Origin: Fretibacter sp964410285 | Lineage (GTDB): Bacteria > Pseudomonadota > Alphaproteobacteria > Caulobacterales > Maricaulaceae | Direction: 5' to 3' | NCBI GenBank assembly: GCA_964410285.1 | Contig: CAYPFR010000006.1 | Coordinates: 62,001 to 126,000, forward strand | Length of the DNA stretch: 64,000 nucleotides | Shown: piece by piece, positions 17,728 through 24,133 of the stretch | Layout of the letters: every line of letters starts with the position of its first letter | Position numbering within the stretch: position 1 is the first letter of the stretch | The notes under the pieces: generated by a model | Databases searched by the model: none | The model's input: the letters and a program-made list of their open reading frames with translations, nothing else | Told to the model about the DNA's origin: nothing | Position numbers and translations under genes: made by a program

Positions 17728-18177
17728 GTGAATTTTGAAAACGCCCATATGATCAATTTTGATTTAAATGCACCGCACCGCCTTGGCCAGGCCAAAGGTC
17801 AAACCCCGCGCAGCGCAGCGCATGCCCGCGCAGAGCTTCATAGGTTTCGCGCGCCCCTTCCCAAAATTCTAAAGGGAGACTATCAGCGCGCCGTCAAAGA
17901 CATGCAAACCTCACTTTGCCGCCAAGGCTTAATCACGCCTTTGATTGTCAGCCGTACGCCTGCGGCCCAAGCGGGCAGCCTGAGGCCTAAACGAAAGCTG
18001 ATTGTGATGGATGGCCATAAGCGGCTAATCGCGCTGCGCAGGCTCGCCTTTGAGGGACGCCTACCCGCCAGTCTGATGACCGTGCCTTATATTTTTGCAA
18101 ATTCAGCAGCCATCGCGCGCGAAATGCCATGCCTTCAGGGTCATAAGGCTCAGCTCGCAGAAACGATAGCCGCCTAG
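17728..18177 (+). CDS. ParB/Srx-like domain protein, orphan
   Basis: Protein of about 149 residues. The GTG at 17728 has GGAG seven bases before it; a TTG at 17716 would lie inside that ribosome site. The middle reads MQTSLCRQGLITPLIVSRT, then LIVMDGHKRLIALRRL and LMTVPYIF. This is the order of the ParB N-terminal nuclease-like fold (QGLIxPLIV, then DGHxRLxAL). It lacks the helix-turn-helix and C-terminal domains of chromosomal ParB, and no parA lies nearby. Function unknown; a role in DNA binding or as a CTP/ATP-dependent switch is only suggested by the fold. Confidence 0.6.
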   Translation: MNFENAHMINFDLNAPHRLGQAKGQTPRSAAHARAELHRFRAPLPKILKGDYQRAVKDMQTSLCRQGLITPLIVSRTPAAQAGSLRPKRKLIVMDGHKRLIALRRLAFEGRLPASLMTVPYIFANSAAIAREMPCLQGHKAQLAETIAA

Positions 18178-18200
18178 CGTCAAATTAGGCCCGAGAGCGG

Positions 18201-19016
18201 CTAGGGCGCCCCATAGTCGGGTTCATGCTGCCACGCGCGAATTCGGGCGCGGGCCTTGTCGGCGCTGGAGAGATCAATTTCTGCGATGATGATAGCCGGC
18301 GAGTCTGTTTCAGATGCGGCCAGCACCTCACCCCACGGTCCAATAATCAAACTATGGCCATATGTTTTACGGCCGTCCGCATGCTCTCCGCCCTGCGCAG
18401 GGGCGAGGACAAAACTGCCAGTCTCTATCGCGCGCGCGCGCAAGAGCGTCTCCCAATGCGCCTGCCCTGTGGGGCGGGTGAAAGCAGCGGGCACGGTCAT
18501 AATATGCGCGCCGGCTTGGGCATAGCGGCGGTACAACCCGGCAAAGCGTAGATCATAACAGATGGACAGCCCCAGCACGGCTTCGCCCGCTTGCGCCGTG
18601 ACGGCTTTGCTACCGCGGTCATACACGCGGCTCTCGGTCCAGCTTTCAGTGTCCGAAACCTGCGCGTCAAACAAGTGTATCTTGTCATACACCGCGAGAA
18701 TTTCCCCTGTTGGTCCGAAAAGAAAGCTCCGGTTCACGGCGCGCTGGGGCGCAGATAAAATTGCCAGCGACCCAATCAAGAGATGCACCTTAAGCTCGGC
18801 GGCAAGGCGGGCGTAAAACTGTACGCCTTTATCGGCGTCTTGGGAGGCAATAGCCGCGAAAAGCGCCGCAGAATCGCGCTGCAATAAATGTGTCATTTCG
18901 GGCGTGGCAATCAGGCTTGCACCCGCGCTCGCTGCGCGCCGGATAAGGGCCTCGCTCTCGCGAAGATTTTCGGAAACATCAATGCCGGAGCAAAGCTGGA
19001 CGGCCGCGATTTTCAT
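18201..19016 (-). CDS. Carbon-nitrogen hydrolase (nitrilase superfamily)
   Basis: Protein of 271 residues with the Glu-Lys-Cys catalytic set: Glu40 in ATPEMTH, Lys111 in YDKIHLFD and Cys152 in LSICYDLRFAGLYR. The sequence fits the Nit1/Nit2 branch, whose members hydrolyse deaminated glutathione or omega-amides; the exact substrate is not proven here. The start overlaps the grxC stop by one base (TAATG), and the comF-grxC-nitrilase order is common in alphaproteobacteria, which fits a glutathione-repair role. Confidence 0.93.
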   Translation of the reverse strand: MKIAAVQLCSGIDVSENLRESEALIRRAASAGASLIATPEMTHLLQRDSAALFAAIASQDADKGVQFYARLAAELKVHLLIGSLAILSAPQRAVNRSFLFGPTGEILAVYDKIHLFDAQVSDTESWTESRVYDRGSKAVTAQAGEAVLGLSICYDLRFAGLYRRYAQAGAHIMTVPAAFTRPTGQAHWETLLRARAIETGSFVLAPAQGGEHADGRKTYGHSLIIGPWGEVLAASETDSPAIIIAEIDLSSADKARARIRAWQHEPDYGAP

Positions 19017-19270
19017 TAAGCTGCTAAAAGCCGGTCGAGTTCCCCGCGCGCCTCCAGGGCCATGAGATCGTCACAGCCTCCAATATGCCGGCCATCGATA
19101 AAGATTTGCGGAAATGTGTTACGGCCCGAACGCTTATTCATCTCGCGCCGCTTCTCTGCGTTGATAAAGGCATTCGTTTCCTCAAAAGCCGCTGACTTCT
19201 TGTTCAGAAGCGCTTTCGCCCGAATACAATAAGGGCACATGGGTTTGGTATATATTTCAACTTTGGCCAT
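19016..19270 (-). CDS. grxC: Glutaredoxin 3
   Basis: Glutathione-dependent dithiol oxidoreductase of 84 residues. The start at 19270 has GGAGG five bases upstream; it gives MAKVEIYTKPMCPYC, with the active-site CPYC at 12-15. The GSH-binding TFPQIFIDGRHIGGCDDL follows. An upstream in-frame start at 19297 is less likely. It is the middle gene of the comF-grxC-nitrilase unit. Confidence 0.96.
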   Translation of the reverse strand: MAKVEIYTKPMCPYCIRAKALLNKKSAAFEETNAFINAEKRREMNKRSGRNTFPQIFIDGRHIGGCDDLMALEARGELDRLLAA

Positions 19271-19303
19271 CACAGCCTCCTCTCTGCCCTTACTCACTGC
19301 CCC

Positions 19304-20062
19304 TTATTTGGGGATAACCGCCGGTTTAACAACCCGCGCGAGCACTAAGCCGTCAACTTTTCTCGCGCCCGCTCGCTTGAGGCAGCGCGCACAGGCTTCA
19401 AGCGTAGCGCCCGTTGTCATCACGTCGTCTATAAGAATTATATGCCGCGCGCCAAAATCAACTTTTTGGGAAACATCAAAGGCCCCCTGCACATTTCGCC
19501 GCCGGCCCGCACTGGTTTTTCCGCCTTGCGACTCCGTTTTACGCCGCCGCAACAACCCGTTTGTCTCAAGCGGAACACCGCAGCGCGCGGAGAGGGCCGC
19601 CGCAAGCAAGGCAGATTGGTTGTAGCGCCGCTTAATGAGCCGAGAGGCGTGCAGCGGCACGGGCACAAGCAAGTCGGCCGCGCTCAGTAGGTTTCGCCCC
19701 GCCCGCTGCATCTGCCCTGCAAACATGGAAAGACCTTCGGTTTCCCCGCCGTGCTTAAAGCGTAGAACCAGCCCGCGGCTCGCGGCGTCATAGGCAAATG
19801 CGGCGCGAATTTGGTGCAAAGTCAATGGCCGCGCCGTGCAACGCCCGCAAAGCGTCTTTGGCCCCTCATCAAAGGCAAAAGGAAATCCGCATCGATAGCA
19901 ACAAGGCTCATCAAGAAATGAAACATCCGCCCAGCTTGCCCCGCTTGCATCTTCCCCCCTGTCTGGGACAAGGCCTGCATCATACCGGCCGGGCCGAAAG
20001 AGCGGCTGGCGCGGCAATATCACATCAATCGCCCCTCTCGACAAGGCCGTGAGCCTGCGCAT
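19304..20062 (-). CDS. comF: ComF family phosphoribosyltransferase-like protein
   Basis: Protein of 252 residues from the ATG at 20062. A zinc-finger-like N-terminal part has two CxxC pairs (CYRC and CGRC). The C-terminal half is a phosphoribosyltransferase fold with the PRPP loop ILIDDVMTTGATLEACA. In naturally competent bacteria ComF helps DNA uptake; in alphaproteobacteria the role is unclear. Upstream in-frame starts at 20089 and 20200 would overlap the divergent methyltransferase gene, so the shorter form is chosen. Confidence 0.9.
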   Translation of the reverse strand: MRRLTALSRGAIDVILPRQPLFRPGRYDAGLVPDRGEDASGASWADVSFLDEPCCYRCGFPFAFDEGPKTLCGRCTARPLTLHQIRAAFAYDAASRGLVLRFKHGGETEGLSMFAGQMQRAGRNLLSAADLLVPVPLHASRLIKRRYNQSALLAAALSARCGVPLETNGLLRRRKTESQGGKTSAGRRRNVQGAFDVSQKVDFGARHIILIDDVMTTGATLEACARCLKRAGARKVDGLVLARVVKPAVIPK

Positions 20063-20109
20063 TTGAAATGAGCCTTTTATTTTTCTCATATCTACGCCAT
20101 ATCCCAGCC

Positions 20110-21039
20110 GTGACCACAGCTCCACACATATTTGACAACGCCGCGCGCCGCCGCGCCCGCGCCCGCGCGCGCCGGCGCACGCAAAGAACAGGTCCAGCAT
20201 TTTTTACCCAAAGGTGCGCCGAGGACACTGCGGAGCGGCTGCGTGATATTTCACGCTGTTTTGAAAAGGCACTGATCATTGCACCCGCTGGGTTTTGGCC
20301 AGAGGTGGTTCGCCGCCTCCCAAAGGATAAAATCCCCTTGTCGGTGAACTTTTGTTATGATGGTCCGCAAGATCACGGCGATGCCCAAATCAGCGGCGGC
20401 GCTCTGCAGGCGGCTGATGATGCTTTGCCTTTCGACGCCGATAGCTTTGATCTGGTGATCTCGATCTTGAGCCTGCATAGCGTGAACGATCTCCCAGGGG
20501 CCTTAATGAATATCAGCCATATCCTGCGCAGCGATGGCCTGATGCTCGCCGCTCTTTTTGGCGGGGAGACATTGGCGCAGCTGCGGCGCGGGCTTTATGA
20601 GGTTGAGGCCGCCCATAATGGCGGGATCAGCCCGCATATTGCGCCCATGATAGATTTTCAGCAGGCCGCGTGCTTGTTACAGCGCGCCGGATTTGCCTTG
20701 CCAGTTGTCGATAGTGACCGCATGACACTGAGTTATGGGGCGCTTGGCAAGCTTTTGTCGGACTTACGTGACCAAGGGGAGAGCAATATACTCGTAAGCC
20801 GCAATAAAACTGCACTTTTGCAGAGCATTTATCACGCGCTAGACAGCCACTTAAAGCACGCCTACGCAGCCAGCAAGACCCGCTTTCAGATGAGTTTTGA
20901 AATTTTGTGGATGACGGGCTGGTCCCCGCATGAGCGCCAACAAAAGCCCTTAAAACCGGGAAGCGCGAAAATGTCCCTGGCAGACGCGCTTGGTACGCGC
21001 GAGATAAAGCTGGGGGCGCAAGAGGTGAAGCCGGACTAA
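20110..21039 (+). CDS. BioC-like SAM-dependent methyltransferase (NDUFAF5-like)
   Basis: Class I methyltransferase. The N terminus TTAPHIFDNAARRRARARARRR is typical of the alphaproteobacterial BioC/NDUFAF5-like group. LPFDADSFDLVISILSLHSVNDLPGAL is the motif IV region, and MLAALFGGETLAQLRRGLYEVE matches the family well. A GTG start at 20110 matches the family length; an ATG at 20068 would be only 5 bp from the divergent comF start. The glycine-rich SAM motif I is weak (ALIIAPAGFWPE). Possible roles are biotin precursor synthesis or a complex I assembly-like arginine modification; neither is shown here. The 3' end overlaps the orphan Flp pilin by 4 bp, convergently. Confidence 0.85.
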   Translation: MTTAPHIFDNAARRRARARARRRTQRTGPAFFTQRCAEDTAERLRDISRCFEKALIIAPAGFWPEVVRRLPKDKIPLSVNFCYDGPQDHGDAQISGGALQAADDALPFDADSFDLVISILSLHSVNDLPGALMNISHILRSDGLMLAALFGGETLAQLRRGLYEVEAAHNGGISPHIAPMIDFQQAACLLQRAGFALPVVDSDRMTLSYGALGKLLSDLRDQGESNILVSRNKTALLQSIYHALDSHLKHAYAASKTRFQMSFEILWMTGWSPHERQQKPLKPGSAKMSLADALGTREIKLGAQEVKPD

Positions 21040-21218
21040 AATTCGGCCTGTACTTTGTCTGTCATATTATTCCAGGCAGAATCAGTACTGCCGGACAAAG
21101 CGCTTGCCCCGCCAATCAGGCCCATACCAATCAAGGCTGCAATAAGCCCGTATTCAATTGCAGTTGCGCCCGATTCATCGCCAGCGTAGTTCTGTACTAA
21201 CATCTTAAAGTGTTTCAT
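21036..21218 (-). CDS. Flp-family type IVb pilin (orphan copy)
   Basis: Protein of 60 residues from the ATG at 21218: MKHFKMLVQNYAGDESGATAIEYGL... The G-ATAIEYGLIAALIG block is the Flp prepilin cleavage site followed by the pilin helix. It lies far from the main cpa cluster (pilin at 53902-54075), sharing ESGATAIEYGLIAALIG with it but differing after the helix. The start lies within the last 14 bp of mutT, and the ribosome site GAGG is also inside mutT, so translation may be coupled. Confidence 0.9.
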   Translation of the reverse strand: MKHFKMLVQNYAGDESGATAIEYGLIAALIGMGLIGGASALSGSTDSAWNNMTDKVQAEF

Positions 21219-21651
21219 TCGAGCCTCGAGCCTTATGTTCAAACCTGCGTCCTCGCGGCAGCCGGTCTCTGATTTCTTGCGCCAGCGGAAAATCCGCGGG
21301 TACGAGATTTAATTTTAGCAATTCATCCGGAAAAACCCACCGTATGCGCTGCTTCTCCAGCGGTTTGACAAAGCCATCCCACTGTCTGCACAGATACAAA
21401 GGCATCAGAAGATGAAAGTCGCCATAATCATGCGAAACAAAAGAGAAAGCTTGTAAGCAGCGCTCACACGGCTCAATTCCCAATTCCTCTCGCAATTCCC
21501 TAACGATCGCGTCTTCAGGCCTTTCACCTGCCTCAAGTTTGCCTCCCGGAAATTCCCATAGTCCAGAAAATGGCTTACCCTCGGGGCGCTGACTCATCAA
21601 AATTCTGCCATCAGCATCAATTAATGCGCAGGCTGCAACAAGTAGCACCAT
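21205..21651 (-). CDS. mutT: NUDIX hydrolase, 8-oxo-dGTP diphosphatase
   Basis: Protein of 148 residues with a full Nudix box, GGKLEAGERPEDAIVRELREELGI (about 36-59, pattern Gx5Ex7REUxEExGU). The MutT-like SQRPEGKPFSGLWEFPGG precedes it. MutT removes oxidised dGTP from the nucleotide pool. argJ lies upstream in the same direction with a 50 bp gap, and the surA-like-argJ-mutT order is common in alphaproteobacteria. Confidence 0.94.
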   Translation of the reverse strand: MVLLVAACALIDADGRILMSQRPEGKPFSGLWEFPGGKLEAGERPEDAIVRELREELGIEPCERCLQAFSFVSHDYGDFHLLMPLYLCRQWDGFVKPLEKQRIRWVFPDELLKLNLVPADFPLAQEIRDRLPRGRRFEHKARGSNETL

Positions 21652-21701
21652 AAGAGAACCTATCCGTTAATCGTTTAATTTGGTTGAACTTTTATAGTTA
21701 A

Positions 21702-22952
21702 TTAGCTGCGGTAATCCGCATTTATATCTATATATGTGTGGGTTAAATCGCAGGTATAAACACGCGCCTGACCGCTTCCTATGCCGATATCAACCCCAAG
21801 GACCAGCTCAGCGCGCTTCATATAGCTTGCTCCGTCATCTTCATTGTAACTTTTGGAGACAAATCCGTTTTCGGCGACAAGGTGATCGCCAAAACGGATA
21901 GAGAGGCTATCGCGGCTGGCGGGCTCTCCGCATTTACCGACCGCCATGACAATGCGCCCCCAATTGGCATCCTCCCCCGCAATCGCGGTTTTCACGAGCG
22001 GAGAATTTGCGAGCGAGAGGCCGATTTTATGCGCGCTCTCATCGGACTGAGCCCCGGTGACATGGATTTCGATAAATTTGCTCGCGCCTTCCCCATCGCG
22101 CACAATCTGAAGGGCAAGATCAAGCAGCACCTCGTGAAGCTTCGCCTTAAAGTCTTTCAGCCTTGGATCTTTGGCAGAGGTAATCTCTGGTGTATCACCC
22201 GCCCCGCTCGCGAGCAGAAGCAGCGTGTCAGAGGTCGACATATCGCTATCCACCGTGATCGCGTTGAAGGTTGTTTTGACGTGCTCATCCAAAATATCTT
22301 GCAAAACATCTGCCGGCAAACTTGCGTCCGTTGCCACATAGGCCAGCATAGTCGCCATATCCGGCGCAATCATCCCAGACCCTTTGGCAATGCCGTTAAT
22401 CTGCACAGTTACGCCCCCGATCTCCGAAGTCGCACAGGCGCCTTTGGGATATGTGTCTGTGGTCATAATCGCCTTTGCTGCCTCCGCCCAGCCGCCCGCA
22501 TGCATGCGGCTTTGCATATTTGTGAACTGCGCGGTAACTTTTGCCGCCTCTAGTGGTTCGCCGATTACGCCTGTCGAGGCGATCTGGACGCGGTTGGCAC
22601 TCCCGCCAAATTGCTTGGCCGCGCCTTGGGCCGTTTCAAGCACAGCCTGCGCGCCTGCCGCGCCCGTAAACACATTTGCTGTACCCGAGTTAACAACAAC
22701 AAGCTGCACATCGTCTTTGTCCTTAACCGCTGAAACAAGAGCTTTGCGCGACCAGCTAATCGGCGCGCCAGGCATCATATTTTTTGTGTAAACCCCGGCA
22801 ATGGTCGTGCCTTTTTGCCCGCGCAGCACCCAAAGATCCGTGCGCCCTTTATAGCGGATACCGGCTTCGGCCGTGGCCATGTCAAAGCCAGAAATTGCCG
22901 GCATATCGGGAAATGCCTTAGGTGCAAGGGGGGATAATTTATACTTACTCAT
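21702..22952 (-). CDS. argJ: Bifunctional ornithine acetyltransferase/N-acetylglutamate synthase
   Basis: Arginine pathway enzyme that transfers the acetyl group from N-acetylornithine to glutamate. The self-cleavage site and nucleophilic threonine lie in KGSGMIAPDMATMLAY. The N-terminal GTTIAGVYTKNMMPGAP and C-terminal GEDANWGRIVMAVGK blocks are standard. The length of 416 residues is normal. It overlaps the upstream parvulin gene by 8 bp. Confidence 0.97.
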   Translation of the reverse strand: MSKYKLSPLAPKAFPDMPAISGFDMATAEAGIRYKGRTDLWVLRGQKGTTIAGVYTKNMMPGAPISWSRKALVSAVKDKDDVQLVVVNSGTANVFTGAAGAQAVLETAQGAAKQFGGSANRVQIASTGVIGEPLEAAKVTAQFTNMQSRMHAGGWAEAAKAIMTTDTYPKGACATSEIGGVTVQINGIAKGSGMIAPDMATMLAYVATDASLPADVLQDILDEHVKTTFNAITVDSDMSTSDTLLLLASGAGDTPEITSAKDPRLKDFKAKLHEVLLDLALQIVRDGEGASKFIEIHVTGAQSDESAHKIGLSLANSPLVKTAIAGEDANWGRIVMAVGKCGEPASRDSLSIRFGDHLVAENGFVSKSYNEDDGASYMKRAELVLGVDIGIGSGQARVYTCDLTHTYIDINADYRS

Positions 22953-23973
22953 CGGTGATGTCCTCTTGAGGGGCCTGCCCGGAATCGGGCCCGTTGTCCG
23001 TCTGCGCGCCCGTCCTTTCTACTTGCGGGCTCGCATGGTGTAAGCCATCATTTTCCTGCGCCTGTTGGGGCAGGAGACGCTCTATGTTCGCCTGTTCACG
23101 CAAGGAGCGCATCAAATTTTCGATTTCGCTATACGTCATATAATTTAGTAATTGCCCACGCGCCTCCTCAAAACTAATCGCCTCCGCTTTTCGCCGGTCC
23201 AGCACCTCCAATATATGCCAGCCAAAGGTGGTTTGAAACGGAGCCGAACGCGTACCAGTTTCCGTGGAAAATGCCACTTTAGCAAATTCCGGCGCGAAGC
23301 TGTCTCGGGTAAAATAACTCAAGTCCCCTCCCAGTTCTGCCGTGGCTTTATCCAATGAAATATCCTTGGCCAATTTTGCAAACGCTTCGCCTGCCTCTAG
23401 TTTGGCTGACACGGCTTTGATTTCTGCCTCGGTTTTTACCAAAATATGCCGGGCACGGACTTCATCAAGCCCGCCGCGAAGTCCGGCTTGGGCCTCATAC
23501 ATTTGTCTCAGGCTTGTCTCATTAACTGTCTCGGCGAGGTGAAGTTCGACAAGGCGCGAGGAGACAATGCGTTCGCGCGAGATAGCCAGGCGGCGGCGAA
23601 GCATTTCTTCATCTTCCAACCCCCTTTTTTGGGCGGCAAGGGCAAGCAGGCGCTGATCGATCAATTCTTCCAAAATTTCGGCAAAAAGCGGGTCCTGCGG
23701 GCTCAAGCTAGCGCCGGGGTCCAGCCGCTGCTGTGCTTTGGCAGCGTGCTCTACATCAACCGCATATAGCTTTGAACCGTTCACGATAGCCGCAGGCGGC
23801 TCCCCGGAAAGCGCGCCGAGCGCATCAAAAGCCCCTGCCTGAGATCCCGCCTTGCCTTCACCGGGCTCCGCTATACAGCCGCTCACGCCAGCGCCTAAGG
23901 AAAATAGGAGCAAAAGCGGCAAAATACCCCTAAAAGAGCCGCCGAGCTGAGCTGTGATTGATATAGGTCGCAT
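22945..23973 (-). CDS. Parvulin-type peptidyl-prolyl isomerase lipoprotein (SurA/PrsA-like)
   Basis: Periplasmic foldase of 342 residues. The N terminus is a lipoprotein signal with lipobox GVSGC (Cys33). A SurA-N-like helical part follows, then the PpiC domain (ARHILVKTEAEIKAVSAKL, LGGDLSYFTRDSFAPEFAKVAF, FGWHILEVLDRR). The C-terminal tail is Gln/Glu/Asp-rich. It is divergent from secA, which is common in alphaproteobacteria and fits a link between export and folding. Confidence 0.92.
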   Translation of the reverse strand: MRPISITAQLGGSFRGILPLLLLFSLGAGVSGCIAEPGEGKAGSQAGAFDALGALSGEPPAAIVNGSKLYAVDVEHAAKAQQRLDPGASLSPQDPLFAEILEELIDQRLLALAAQKRGLEDEEMLRRRLAISRERIVSSRLVELHLAETVNETSLRQMYEAQAGLRGGLDEVRARHILVKTEAEIKAVSAKLEAGEAFAKLAKDISLDKATAELGGDLSYFTRDSFAPEFAKVAFSTETGTRSAPFQTTFGWHILEVLDRRKAEAISFEEARGQLLNYMTYSEIENLMRSLREQANIERLLPQQAQENDGLHHASPQVERTGAQTDNGPDSGQAPQEDITDE

Positions 23974-24030
23974 TTGCCGGTCCTATGTTGCAAAACCCGC
24001 CAAAACTTTGGTTTGAAAGCGGCGCCTTCA

Positions 24031-24101
24031 TTGACTTAAGCCATTGGCGTCCTTAAGTCGACAAAAAGCATTCGTGTAACTGTGTTTGGCGGCGCGCCGC
24101 C
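24031..24101 (+). promoter_or_regulatory. secA leader region with two inverted repeats
   Basis: GACTTAAG (24033-24040) is repeated inverted as CTTAAGTC (24052-24059). It overlaps a possible -35 TTGACT (24031-24036), with a poor -10 match. A perfect 14-bp palindrome GGCGGCGCGCCGCC lies at 24088-24101, 20 bases before the ribosome site. A promoter or leader hairpin for secA is an inference. Confidence 0.35.
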
Positions 24102-24133
24102 GGACGACAGCCTGCATGCAAGAGGAGTTCCCG

